From Streptomyces meridianus (lineage in GTDB: Bacteria > Actinomycetota > Actinomycetes > Streptomycetales > Streptomycetaceae): a DNA stretch of 41,881 nucleotides. Below the pieces are notes generated by a model. That model was not told the DNA's origin, did not search any database, and was given only the letters and a program-made list of their open reading frames with translations. Made by a program: the position numbers and the translations under genes. Location: NCBI RefSeq assembly GCF_023703325.1, contig NZ_JAMQGM010000061.1, positions 1 to 41,881 of the forward strand. Reading direction: 5' to 3'. Shown here one piece after another: positions 15,494-23,665 of the stretch. Each line of letters begins with the position of its first letter. The stretch's first letter is position 1.

Positions 15494-16231
15494 GTGAACG
15501 GCAGGAGCTGTCTGACGGCCAACGAGTGGATCTGCGGTGAGTACCTCCGCACCCGGAGCCAGGAATTGACGGATGCCACGCTGCAACACGTCTGGATCGC
15601 GGCCCTCTCGGTGGTGATCGCCCTCCTCGTCGCCTTCCCCCTGGCCTTGTTCGCACGCCGCCGGGAACGCTGGCGTGGTCCGGTGCTCGGCCTGACCACG
15701 ATCCTGTACACCGTGCCGTCGCTGGCCATGTTCGCGCTGCTGATGCCGCTGCTCGGCGTCTCGGCCTCGGTGGTGGTGACGGGCCTGGTCCTCTACTCGC
15801 TCACCCTGCTGGTGCGGAACATCCTGGCGGGGCTCGAGTCGGTGCCGGAGGAGGCCCGGGAGGCGGCGCGCGGCATGGGTTACGGTCCGCTGCGGCTGCT
15901 GTTCGGTGTCGAACTCCCGCTCGCCCTCCCGGCGCTCATGGCGGGGGTGCGGATCGCCGCGGTCTCCGCGATCTCGCTGACGACCGTGGGTGCGCTCGTG
16001 GATTACGGGGGTCTCGGCAACCTCGTTCTGGGCGGCCTGGACAGTTACTTCAAGGCCCAGGTCCTCACCGCGTCGGTGCTGTGCGTGCTGCTCGCCGTGG
16101 CGGCGGACCTGCTGCTGCTCGGCGTGCAGGGGCTGCTGACGCCCTGGGCGCGTACCGGTGCCCGTGCCCGCCGGCGGTGGCCCGTCCGGCTGTGGCGAGC
16201 GGCCCCGGGCCCGGCAGCGAAGGCGGGCTGA
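15494..16231 (+). CDS. Glycine betaine-type ABC transporter permease 1
   Basis: This 245-aa inner-membrane permease has about five or six TM helices (from about residue 35 to 215). Its cytoplasmic EAA loop, EEAREAARGMGYGPLRLLF, contacts the ATPase. The order and spacing resemble ProW/OpuCB permeases. The GTG at 15494 follows a GGGGAGG Shine-Dalgarno sequence. Upstream in-frame codons would add a cysteine- and arginine-rich stretch that looks non-coding. The C-terminus is an arginine/alanine-rich tail. The next permease gene begins 4 nt after its stop. Confidence 0.9.
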   Translation: MNGRSCLTANEWICGEYLRTRSQELTDATLQHVWIAALSVVIALLVAFPLALFARRRERWRGPVLGLTTILYTVPSLAMFALLMPLLGVSASVVVTGLVLYSLTLLVRNILAGLESVPEEAREAARGMGYGPLRLLFGVELPLALPALMAGVRIAAVSAISLTTVGALVDYGGLGNLVLGGLDSYFKAQVLTASVLCVLLAVAADLLLLGVQGLLTPWARTGARARRRWPVRLWRAAPGPAAKAG

Positions 16232-16235
16232 GGCC

Positions 16236-16967
16236 GTGGACGCGGTGGTGCAGGCGTGGACCTGGCTGACGACGGCCGCCAACTGGGCGGGCCCCGGGGG
16301 GGCCTGGCAGCGGTTGGCGGAGCACGTCCAACTCTCCCTGGTGTGCCTGGTGCTCACCTGCCTGATCGCGCTGCCGGCCGCCCTGTGGCTCGGGCACACC
16401 GGCAGGGGCGGGGCGCTGGCCGTCAACGTCTCGAACGCCGGGCGCGCCGTGCCGACGCTCGCCGTCCTGGTGCTGCTCATGCTGACGCCGCTCGGCCGGC
16501 AGGGAGAACTGCCCACGGTCGTGGCGCTGGTGCTGTTCGCCCTCCCGCCGCTGCTGACCAACGCCTGTGTGGGCATCAGTGAGGCGGACCCGGCGGTCGT
16601 GGAGGCGGCGCGGGGGATGGGCATGTCCGGCGCGCAGTTGCTGTGGCGGGTCGAACTGCCCCTCGGCTTCGCACTGATCATGGCGGGGATACGGTCCGCG
16701 GCCGTGCAGCTCGTCGCGACCGCCACCCTCACGGGCCCGGTCGGCGGCGGCGGGCTGGGGCGGATCATCACCGCCGGATTCAACACCTACGACACCCCGA
16801 AGGTGGTCGCGGGGGCCGTCCTGGTCGCTGCGCTCGCGCTGCTGGTCGAGGCGTCCCTGGCCGCCGCGCAGTGGCTGTGTGACCCCCTGCGGCGGCGTCC
16901 CCGGCAGCCGGCCCGGGCGAATCCTGCCGGAACCCGGGGCGGCGCCGTCCCGGCAGAAGCGGCGTGA
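16236..16967 (+). CDS. Glycine betaine-type ABC transporter permease 2
   Basis: This second permease, about 243 aa, resembles OpuCD/ProW. Hydrophobic segments run from about residue 25 to 220, with the EAA loop AVVEAARGMGMSGAQLLWRVELP and the GPVGGGGLGRIITAGFNTYD stretch near the end of the transmembrane domain. It likely forms a heterodimeric channel with permease 1. The GTG at 16236 is 4 nt after the upstream stop, with AGGCGGG about 8 nt before it, so the two genes are co-translated. The C-terminal ~25 residues are basic and disordered. Confidence 0.9.
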   Translation: MDAVVQAWTWLTTAANWAGPGGAWQRLAEHVQLSLVCLVLTCLIALPAALWLGHTGRGGALAVNVSNAGRAVPTLAVLVLLMLTPLGRQGELPTVVALVLFALPPLLTNACVGISEADPAVVEAARGMGMSGAQLLWRVELPLGFALIMAGIRSAAVQLVATATLTGPVGGGGLGRIITAGFNTYDTPKVVAGAVLVAALALLVEASLAAAQWLCDPLRRRPRQPARANPAGTRGGAVPAEAA

Positions 16968-16998
16968 ACAACGATCGGTTGGATGGATGGTGATCCGG

Positions 16999-17973
16999 AT
17001 GAACAACACTGCGGGTGGATCGCGCACGGTACGGACGGCGAGCGCGGTGCTGGCCGTCGCGGCGCTGACGGCGGGCCTCGCCGGTTGCGGCGGGGAGAGC
17101 CTGGAGAGCAAACAGCCGGGCTCGTCCGGCGGCGGCAAGGGCGAACTGGTCGTCGGTTCGGCCGGTTTCACGGAGTCCACGCTGATGGCCCAGCTCTACG
17201 CACAGCTGCTGCGGGACGCCGGGTACACGACGTCGGTCAGGACGCTGAAGAACCGCGAGCTCTACGAACCCGCCCTGGAGAAGGGGCAGATCGACATCGT
17301 CCCGGAATACGCGGCCACGCTCGCGGAATTCCTGAACGTGAAGGAGAACGGTCAGAAGGCGAAGCCCGTCGCGTCCAGTGATGTGGCGGCCACGGTCGCG
17401 GCATTGAAGAAGTTCGCCGAGCCGCGGGGCCTGGAAGTCCTGCCGGCCGGTGAAGCGGTCGATCAGAACGCGTTCGCGGTGACGAAGGAATTCGCCCGCA
17501 AGCACGAGCTCAAAACCCTCTCGGATCTTGGCCGTTCGGGCCTGGACATCGAACTCGCCGCCGGTGACGAGTGCAGCGTCCGGCCCTTCTGCAAGCCCGG
17601 TCTGGAGAAGAAGTACGGCATCAGCATCTCCTCCGTCGACCCGAAGGGCGTGGGCACCACCCCGGCCAAACAGGCCGTCAAGGACGGCACCGATCAGATG
17701 GTGCTGACCACGACCACCGACGCCACGCTCCGGGACTTCGGGCTGGTCCTTCTCGAGGACGACAAGAAACTCCAGAACGCCGACAACGTCCTGCCGGTGG
17801 CCAACGCCGAATCGGCCGGCGGGAAGGACGTCCGCGCCGTGCTCGGCAAGCTGACGAAGGTCCTGACGACCCGGGATCTGGTGGAGCTCAACCGCAGCAT
17901 CGACGCCGAACGCCGCAAGCCCGCGGATGTCGCGCGCGAGTACCTGGAGTCGAAGGGATTGATCACAAAGTAA
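16999..17973 (+). CDS. Glycine betaine-type ABC transporter substrate-binding lipoprotein
   Basis: This 324-aa secreted lipoprotein delivers the osmolyte to the permeases. It has a basic n-region, a hydrophobic core (SAVLAVAALTAGL) and the lipobox LAGC with the acylated cysteine at residue 30. A Gly/Ser linker follows, then an OpuAC-type domain starting ELVVGSAGFTESTLMAQLYAQLL. Family-typical QIDIVPEYAATLAEFL and the C-terminal VELNRSIDAERRKPADVAREYLESKGLI are present. The ATG at 16999 is preferred, with ATG 16987 and GTG 16990 as in-frame alternatives. It ends the permease operon and is followed by a hairpin. Confidence 0.92.
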   Translation: MNNTAGGSRTVRTASAVLAVAALTAGLAGCGGESLESKQPGSSGGGKGELVVGSAGFTESTLMAQLYAQLLRDAGYTTSVRTLKNRELYEPALEKGQIDIVPEYAATLAEFLNVKENGQKAKPVASSDVAATVAALKKFAEPRGLEVLPAGEAVDQNAFAVTKEFARKHELKTLSDLGRSGLDIELAAGDECSVRPFCKPGLEKKYGISISSVDPKGVGTTPAKQAVKDGTDQMVLTTTTDATLRDFGLVLLEDDKKLQNADNVLPVANAESAGGKDVRAVLGKLTKVLTTRDLVELNRSIDAERRKPADVAREYLESKGLITK

Positions 17974-17999
17974 CCGGCCGAAAACAACTGGGCGGCCGG
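17974..17999 (+). terminator. Hairpin after the osmoprotectant operon
   Basis: A 7-bp inverted repeat (CCGGCCG / CGGCCGG) with a 12-nt A-rich loop lies directly after the binding-protein stop codon. It is a probable weak terminator. Confidence 0.5.
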
Positions 18000-18024
18000 G
18001 TCCCCACGTCCAGCGCACGCACGG

Positions 18025-18030
18025 TAGGTT
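18025..18030 (+). promoter_or_regulatory. -10 box TAGGTT, leaderless start
   Basis: TAGGTT ends 7 nt before the ATG at 18038, and no Shine-Dalgarno sequence is present. A leaderless transcript is likely. Confidence 0.5.
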
Positions 18031-18037
18031 TCTGGCC

Positions 18038-19090
18038 ATGCCACGAGGACGACACCGCCATTCCCCACCCCTGCACAGGCTCCTTTCGCCCGCCACGGTT
18101 GTCGGTGTGTCACTTGTCTGCGCCGTTGTCGCCGCCGTGAGCGGCAACGTGCTGGTGCTCCGGCTGCTGGTGGCGGCTTCGGCCGCGACGGCCGTCACCG
18201 GTGCCGTCATCATGCGCGCCTGGGACCGGGCGGCGGGCAAGCGCGTCGCCGAGGTCACCAAGGCACGGGTGCGGGACGAGTGGCGGACGGACGAGCGCAT
18301 CGCCGAACTCGAGACCGACCTGGAGGAGTCCCGCGAGCTGCGCCTGTCGCTGGACACCAAGCTGCGCGCGAAGCGGGCCGAACTGTCCCGGCTCCGCAAC
18401 GAGCACGCGACCCTGCTCCGGCGCTACGCCAATGCGGAGACCCAGCGGGCCAGCGCCCTGGAGGGCCGCCGGCTGCTGAGCCTCGGGGCCCCTCAGGAGG
18501 TGCGCGAACTGCCCGCGGGCACCGGTCGGTCGGTCGCGCCCACCCCCGGTGGGCTGGGCCCGGCCGGGTACCGGCGAGCGCATACGGCCCTGCGCAACCT
18601 TGTGCGCAACGGCGCCCGGCAGGAGATCAAGCGGACCATCGAGGAGGCACGCCGGCGCGAGGCGCAGCAGGAGGCGGAGGAGGCGGCGGGGAAGCTCCCG
18701 GCGGCCGCCGGGGAGCATGAGCCCGGTACGGCCGCCGCGACCTCCGGCCCCTCCGCGCACGGCCGGCGCACGGCGCCCGCCGCGACAGCCGTCGCTCCGG
18801 ACCGCCGCTTTCCGAAGCGAGTCGAAGGAGGCTTCGACTTCTTCGGCACCCAGGGCCTGCCGGCCCCGGAGGGTCCGCTTCGGACGGACAGCATTCCGGC
18901 CGCCGTGCCGGAGGACGATCTCGCCGATGTCGTCGGCGCCGAGGCGTTCGCCGAGTACGAGGCCCGGCAGGAGCAGCACCGGGCATCCGCGGAGGCGGAA
19001 CGCGAGACGGTCGACGAGGTCATCGACCTGACCGAGCACGACGAGACCGAGCCGCTCGACATGCGCGAGCTGCGGGTCCACTCCTCCTGA
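18038..19090 (+). CDS. Membrane protein with cytoplasmic coiled coil, function unknown
   Basis: This 350-aa protein has a short basic N-terminus and two adjacent TM helices (about residues 18-36 and 39-60). A charged coiled coil follows (about 85-145: IAELETDLEESRELRLSLDTK and onward). The remainder is Ala/Glu/Pro-rich and probably disordered, ending with an acidic stretch (VDEVIDLTEHDETEPLD). No enzyme motif is seen. Its place between DUF3180 and DUF2520 genes in the conserved gene order, and its TM-pair plus coiled-coil layout, match what I recall of mycobacterial Rv3604c (Ala/Arg/Pro-rich membrane protein). It is convergent with the nuoD paralogue. The role is unknown; scaffold-like functions are possible. 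Confidence 0.8.
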   Translation: MPRGRHRHSPPLHRLLSPATVVGVSLVCAVVAAVSGNVLVLRLLVAASAATAVTGAVIMRAWDRAAGKRVAEVTKARVRDEWRTDERIAELETDLEESRELRLSLDTKLRAKRAELSRLRNEHATLLRRYANAETQRASALEGRRLLSLGAPQEVRELPAGTGRSVAPTPGGLGPAGYRRAHTALRNLVRNGARQEIKRTIEEARRREAQQEAEEAAGKLPAAAGEHEPGTAAATSGPSAHGRRTAPAATAVAPDRRFPKRVEGGFDFFGTQGLPAPEGPLRTDSIPAAVPEDDLADVVGAEAFAEYEARQEQHRASAEAERETVDEVIDLTEHDETEPLDMRELRVHSS

Positions 19091-19207
19091 ACCGGCCTCC
19101 GTGTCCGGGTCGTCGGTGGCCGGATGCGGGCGGGACCGTCCGCCGCGCGGCCGACGGCACCGGGAGAGGGCCCTCGGGTGCACGCCACGGGGGCGTCGCG
19201 GTCGCCG

Positions 19208-20350
19208 CTACTTGTCGATGTCGCCGACGACGAAGAACAGCGATCCGAGGATCGCCACCATGTCGGCCACCAGCGTGCCGGGCAGCAACTCGGTCAGTGC
19301 CTGGATGTTGTTGAACGACGCGGAGCGCAACTTCAGCCGGTACGGCGTCTTCTCGCCCTTCGAGACCAGGTAGTAGCCGTTCAGGCCGAGCGGATTCTCG
19401 GTCCACGCGTAGGTGTGTCCCTCGGGTGCCTTGAGCACCTTGGGCAGCCGTTGGTTCACCGGCCCCTGCGGCAGTCCGGCCAGCCGGTCGAGACACGCGT
19501 CGGCGAGGTCCAGTGCCACATGGGTCTGCTCGAGCAGGCACTCGAACCGCGCCAGGCAGTCCCCCTCCTCGCGGGTGACGACCCTCAGCACGTCCTGGAG
19601 TTCGCCGTAGGCCAGGTACGGCTCGTCGCGGCGCAGGTCGAAGTCCACGCCGGATGCCCGGGCGATCGGCCCGCTCACCCCGTATGCGTGCACCGTCTCG
19701 GCGGAGAGCACGCCGACGCCGCGGGTGCGCCCGCGGAAGATCTCGTTGCCGAGGACCAGACGGTCGTAGACGTCCATCCGGGAACGGACGTCGGCGACGG
19801 CGGTGCGCACCCGGCCGAGCCAGCCCGCGGGCAGATCCTCCTTGAGGCCGCCGACCCGGTTGAACATGTAGTGCATCCGGCCGCCGGAGACCTCCTCCAT
19901 GACGGTCTGGAGCTCCTCGCGCTCGCGGAAGGCGTGGAAGACGGGAGTGATACCGCCCAGCTCGAGGGGGTAGGAGCCGAGGAACATCAGGTGGTTGAGC
20001 ACCCGGTTCAGCTCGGCCAGGAGAGTGCGCGTCCACACCGCTCGCTGCGGCACCTCCATGCCGAGCATGCGCTCCACGGCCATGACGACGCCCAGCTCGT
20101 TGGAGAAGGCGGACAGCCAGTCGTGACGGTTGGCCAGCACGATGATCTGCCGGTAGTCGCGCGCCTCGAAGAGCTTCTCGGCGCCGCGGTGCATGTAACC
20201 GATGACCGGCTCCGCCGACGTGATGCGCTCGCCGTCGAGGACGAGCCGCAGGCGCAGCACGCCGTGCGTCGATGGGTGCTGCGGCCCGATGTTGAGCACC
20301 ATGTCCGTGCTCTCCGCCGCACCACCGATACCGACTGTCGTCTCCGTCAT
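19208..20350 (-). CDS. nuoD2: NADH-quinone oxidoreductase subunit D paralogue (NuoD2)
   Basis: This 380-aa protein is clearly homologous to the 49-kDa/NuoD subunit of complex I. It opens MVLNIGPQHPSTHGVLRLRL, continues with PVIGYMHRGAEK and FREREELQTVMEEVSGGRMHYMFNRVGGLKEDLP, and ends PGTLVADMVAILGSLFFVVGDID. There is no nuo operon around it. The His pair in GPQHPSTHG is kept, but the quinone-site tyrosine (Tyr87 of Thermus Nqo4) aligns with Trp78. Arg55 sits where mitochondrial NDUFS2 carries the NDUFAF7-methylated arginine. The ATG at 20350 agrees with homology but has only a weak Shine-Dalgarno sequence. It lies 163 bp downstream of the methyltransferase gene on the same strand. It is probably a paralogue with an altered or alternative quinone-linked role. 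Confidence 0.92.
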   Translation of the reverse strand: MTETTVGIGGAAESTDMVLNIGPQHPSTHGVLRLRLVLDGERITSAEPVIGYMHRGAEKLFEARDYRQIIVLANRHDWLSAFSNELGVVMAVERMLGMEVPQRAVWTRTLLAELNRVLNHLMFLGSYPLELGGITPVFHAFREREELQTVMEEVSGGRMHYMFNRVGGLKEDLPAGWLGRVRTAVADVRSRMDVYDRLVLGNEIFRGRTRGVGVLSAETVHAYGVSGPIARASGVDFDLRRDEPYLAYGELQDVLRVVTREEGDCLARFECLLEQTHVALDLADACLDRLAGLPQGPVNQRLPKVLKAPEGHTYAWTENPLGLNGYYLVSKGEKTPYRLKLRSASFNNIQALTELLPGTLVADMVAILGSLFFVVGDIDK

Positions 20351-20513
20351 GGGAACAGTCTTGCAGCTGGGGCCGGGGAACCGCGCCGGTGGTGGCCCGC
20401 ACAGCCCGCACCCCCGGGTGCGTGCCGGGGAGGCCGTCCGGCTTCGGCGCCCGGCGACCGGCCGTGCACCGGGACCTGCGTACCGGGATCGCCTGCCCCG
20501 GCATTCCGGGCGG

Positions 20514-21554
20514 CTAAGACCCCAGCGGAACCGCGTCCGTGCCGACGGGCTGGAGCAGCCAGCCGAAGGCGCCCAGGCCCGCCGGGTCGATGAGTTCCGC
20601 TGCCTCACCGGCCGTACCGAGGGCACGGAGATAACCGGCCGGGTCGCTCGTCGCGAGGGCGAGTGGCGGACGCCGCCCCGTCAGGCCCAGCGCCCGCAGT
20701 ACGTCCCGCTGGGACCGCAGCAGCGGCTCGCCGGACGGCTGGGCGGTGGCTCGGGCCCCTGCTGCGGCGCAGGCGTCGAGGGCCACGTGTGCGGTGAGGT
20801 CGCAGCTGCCGTCCGGGACGGGCCGCACCTCGCGACCGTCCCGGTAGGCGGCCAGGGTGCCGAACGGCGGCCGGGCCGTCCGGTGGTGCGCGTAGTCGAC
20901 GGCGACCGCGAGCCCGCGGCGCAGTGAACGCACCGCCTGCGCCCATGCCTGGTCACGGGGGCGGCCGATCTCGGCCCGCAGGCCGGGCTCACCGGCCGTC
21001 GGCCACCACTCCTCCAGCCACTGCGCGTCCGCACCGGTCACCTGCGGGCCGAGCCGCTCCGTGCCGTCGGGCCCGACGAGGACCAGCCGGAACGTGCCGG
21101 AGGAGTCGGTCTCGACCACGTCCGCCGGAACGTTGTCCAGCCACTCGTTGGCGAGCACCAGGCCGGTGACCGTGGCCGGCTGCGGCAGTCCGGCCGTCCA
21201 GCGGATCCGGTCGTCCAGGCCGTCCGGGCGGGGGGCGCGCTCGACGGCGCACAGGCGCAGCCGGGCCGCCAGCCCCGGGTCACCGTCCGGTCCGGCGACC
21301 GTCCGGAGGACATGGACGAGCAGCTCGCCGCGCCCTGCTCCCACGTCGACCAGGGTGAGTTCGCCGGGCCGTCCCAGGGCTTCGTCGACCCGGGACAGCA
21401 GCGCGGCGACGGCCGAGGCGAACAGCGGGGAGGCGTGCACCGAGGTGCGGAAGTGGTCGGCGGGCCGTTCGCGGACGAAGAACCCGTCGGGCCCGTAGAG
21501 GGCCTGCTCGGCGGCCTCCCGCCAGGGCCGTCGGCGGCCCGGTTCGTCGTTCAC
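20514..21554 (-). CDS. MidA/NDUFAF7-like SAM-dependent methyltransferase (COG1565)
   Basis: This 346-aa class I methyltransferase begins with the family's ALYGPDGFF...HFRTSVHASPLFA segment (about 18-46). SAM motif I LVDVGAGRGELL follows at 69-80, and ANEWLDNVPADVV at 135-147 corresponds to ANEFFDALP of MidA proteins. The mitochondrial homologue NDUFAF7 dimethylates an arginine of the complex I NuoD homologue. Here the gene sits immediately upstream of a nuoD paralogue. The GTG at 21554 has GGAG close by and a TACGGT box 7 nt upstream. A longer in-frame start exists at 21728 but would overlap the divergent kinase. The substrate is inferred from context. Confidence 0.85.
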   Translation of the reverse strand: MNDEPGRRRPWREAAEQALYGPDGFFVRERPADHFRTSVHASPLFASAVAALLSRVDEALGRPGELTLVDVGAGRGELLVHVLRTVAGPDGDPGLAARLRLCAVERAPRPDGLDDRIRWTAGLPQPATVTGLVLANEWLDNVPADVVETDSSGTFRLVLVGPDGTERLGPQVTGADAQWLEEWWPTAGEPGLRAEIGRPRDQAWAQAVRSLRRGLAVAVDYAHHRTARPPFGTLAAYRDGREVRPVPDGSCDLTAHVALDACAAAGARATAQPSGEPLLRSQRDVLRALGLTGRRPPLALATSDPAGYLRALGTAGEAAELIDPAGLGAFGWLLQPVGTDAVPLGS

Positions 21555-21561
21555 GGGCTCC

Positions 21562-21567
21562 ACCGTA
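21562..21567 (-). promoter_or_regulatory. -10 box TACGGT for the methyltransferase gene
   Basis: On the minus strand TACGGT ends 7 nt before the GTG at 21554. It faces a divergent box (TACGCT) for the sensor kinase about 115 bp away. Confidence 0.45.
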
Positions 21568-21682
21568 GACGGGGCAGCGGGCGCTCGGAACGGCCTGCCG
21601 GGCCGCCCCCTCCCCCCAGCGGAGTAGGCGGATACCGGCGGGATCGGACCTTCGGGGGACTCCCGGGGTGCTGCGCGCTTTC

Positions 21683-21688
21683 TACGCT
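21683..21688 (+). promoter_or_regulatory. -10 box TACGCT, leaderless kinase start
   Basis: TACGCT ends 7 nt before the GTG at 21696, with no Shine-Dalgarno sequence. A leaderless transcript is likely for the two-component operon. Confidence 0.5.
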
Positions 21689-21695
21689 GGGTGAC

Positions 21696-22970
21696 GTGCA
21701 GCGCCTCTACGAGTTCCTCCGCAGGCATCCGACCGGCGTCGACACCTTCTGGGCCGTCGTGACGGCCGGGTTCGCCGGCCTGTGGATCTTCTCCGGAGAG
21801 CTGGAGCCCGGCAGGCGTATCGCGGCGATCCCGGTGACGCTCGCCCTGGGTACGGTGATAGCGCTGCGCCGGAGGCTCCCCGAGCGGATGCTGCTGCTGG
21901 CGGCTGCGGTGGGTGTCGCTCAGCTGGTGCTCGACATCGGAACCAACCCGGCCGACTTCGCCCTGCTGGTGATCGTGTTCACGGTCGGGGCCATCGGCGC
22001 CCGCTGGGCCTCACGGGTCGCCCTCGCCGGTGGGCTGTGCGCTCCGACGATCGCCGCCCTGCGCTGGCCGCCGGAGAACGGGAACGGCTGGACGTGGGTC
22101 GTCTACACCGCCTTCATGACGGTGCCGTTCGCCCTGGCATGGGTGCTCGGCGATTCGCTGCGCACCCGTCGTGCGTACTACGCCCAGCTGGAGGAGCGGG
22201 CCGCCCGGCTGGAGCGGGAGCGGGAGGCGCAGTCGAAGGTCGCCGTTGCCGCCGAACGGGCCCGGATTGCAAGGGAATTGCACGACGTCGTCGCGCACAA
22301 CGTGTCCGCGATGGTCGTCCAGGCGGACGGCGCCGCGTTCGTGCTCGACACTGCTCCCGACCGGACGCGGCAGGCCCTGGGGACCATCTCGCAGACCGGC
22401 CGGCAGGCGCTCGCCGAGATGCGCCGGCTGCTCGGCGTACTGCGCTCCGGTGAGCCGCCGGGCACTGACACGTACCTTCCCCAGCCGGGCGTCGGCCAGC
22501 TCGAGGAGCTGATCGCCCGGGTCCGTGAGGCCGGGCTGCCGGTGCGGTTCGCCGTCGAGGGCAGCTCACGGCCGCTGCCCAGCGGAGTCGAGCTGACCGC
22601 CTACCGCATCGTCCAGGAGGCGCTGACCAACACCCGCAAGCACGCCGGGCCGCAGGCGGGCGCACGGGTCCGGCTCACCTACCGCAGGACGGCCCTCGAT
22701 CTGCTCGTCGAGGACGACGGCCGGGGCGACTCCGCCGCGCCCCCGGCCGCCGGGGGCGCGGACGGCCTCGGGCAGGGTCTGATCGGCATGCGGGAGCGGG
22801 TCGGAATGGTCGGCGGCCGGCTGACGGCCGGCCCCCGGCCGGGCGGAGGCTTCCGGGTCGCTGCCGTGCTCCCGCTCGGTGCGGCGTCGCAGGAGACCGG
22901 CCCGCGGGACGCACGCCCCCCGGTGGGCCACCGCAACGACGACGGGAGGTCCGGATGCCGGTCCGTGTGA
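21696..22970 (+). CDS. NarL-group sensor histidine kinase
   Basis: This 424-aa kinase has four or five short hydrophobic segments within residues 15-155, with almost no extracytoplasmic domain. It therefore probably senses a membrane or intracellular signal. A coiled linker is followed by a HisKA_3 dimerisation helix with the phosphorylated His196 in ARELHDVVAHNVSAMVVQ. The HATPase_c domain shows an N-box (YRIVQEALTNTRKHA), a G1-like VEDDGRG and GLIGMRERVGMVGG. The long open frame starting at 21312 overlaps the methyltransferase and is rejected in favour of the GTG at 21696, which follows a -10 box. It overlaps the response-regulator start by 16 nt. The signal is unknown. Confidence 0.93.
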   Translation: MQRLYEFLRRHPTGVDTFWAVVTAGFAGLWIFSGELEPGRRIAAIPVTLALGTVIALRRRLPERMLLLAAAVGVAQLVLDIGTNPADFALLVIVFTVGAIGARWASRVALAGGLCAPTIAALRWPPENGNGWTWVVYTAFMTVPFALAWVLGDSLRTRRAYYAQLEERAARLEREREAQSKVAVAAERARIARELHDVVAHNVSAMVVQADGAAFVLDTAPDRTRQALGTISQTGRQALAEMRRLLGVLRSGEPPGTDTYLPQPGVGQLEELIARVREAGLPVRFAVEGSSRPLPSGVELTAYRIVQEALTNTRKHAGPQAGARVRLTYRRTALDLLVEDDGRGDSAAPPAAGGADGLGQGLIGMRERVGMVGGRLTAGPRPGGGFRVAAVLPLGAASQETGPRDARPPVGHRNDDGRSGCRSV

Positions 22971-23647
22971 TGCTCGTGGACGACCAGGCCCTGCTGCGAG
23001 CCGGGTTCCGCATGGTGCTGGAGGCGCAGCCCGACCTGGAGGTGGTCGCCGAGGCCGGCGACGGTGCCGAGGCCCTGGAGGTGCTGCGCGCGACCGAGGC
23101 CGACGTCGTGCTGATGGACGTGCGCATGCCGCGGATGGACGGCGTGGAGGCCACCGGCCGGATCTGCGGCGGCCCGGACGCGGCGAACGCGCCCAAGGTG
23201 CTGATCCTCACCACCTTCGACCTCGACGAGTACGCCTTCGCCGCGCTGCGGGCCGGGGCCGTCGGCTTCCTCCTCAAGGACGTCCCGCCGGACGAACTGG
23301 TCGCCGCCGTCCGGGCCGTCCACAGCGGTGACGCGGTGGTGGCCCCCAGCACCACGCGCCGACTGCTCCACCGTTTCACCACGTTGATGCCGGCGGAGGA
23401 GGCCGGCGGTGAGCGCGGCCGGACCGCACTCGCCCGCCTCACCGGGCGCGAACGCGAGGTGTTCCTGCTGGTGGCGCAGGGTCTGTCCAACGGCGAGATC
23501 GCGGCCCGCCTGGTCCTCTCCGAGGCCACGGTCAAGACCCACGTCGGGCGCATCCTCCACAAGCTGGACCTTCGCGACCGGGTCCAGGTGGTGGTCCTGG
23601 CCTACGAGTCGGGTCTGCTGCGAGCCGGGAGCGGCCGCCGGACGTGA
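22955..23647 (+). CDS. LuxR-type response regulator
   Basis: This 230-aa regulator is the partner of the preceding kinase. Its receiver domain has the acidic pair D9/D10, phospho-acceptor Asp55 (LMDVRMP), the switch threonine near residue 86 and Lys108 in GFLLKDVPP. A NarL/FixJ-type helix-turn-helix lies at about 161-215 (LTGREREVFLLVAQGLSNGEIA...). The ATG is at 22955, with GGGAGG just before it and 16 nt of overlap with the kinase gene, so the two are coupled. Its target genes are not evident. The divergent methyltransferase-nuoD2 pair is the nearest candidate, by position only. Confidence 0.94.
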   Translation: MPVRVMLVDDQALLRAGFRMVLEAQPDLEVVAEAGDGAEALEVLRATEADVVLMDVRMPRMDGVEATGRICGGPDAANAPKVLILTTFDLDEYAFAALRAGAVGFLLKDVPPDELVAAVRAVHSGDAVVAPSTTRRLLHRFTTLMPAEEAGGERGRTALARLTGREREVFLLVAQGLSNGEIAARLVLSEATVKTHVGRILHKLDLRDRVQVVVLAYESGLLRAGSGRRT

Positions 23648-23665
23648 GGGACTGCCAGGGGCCGG

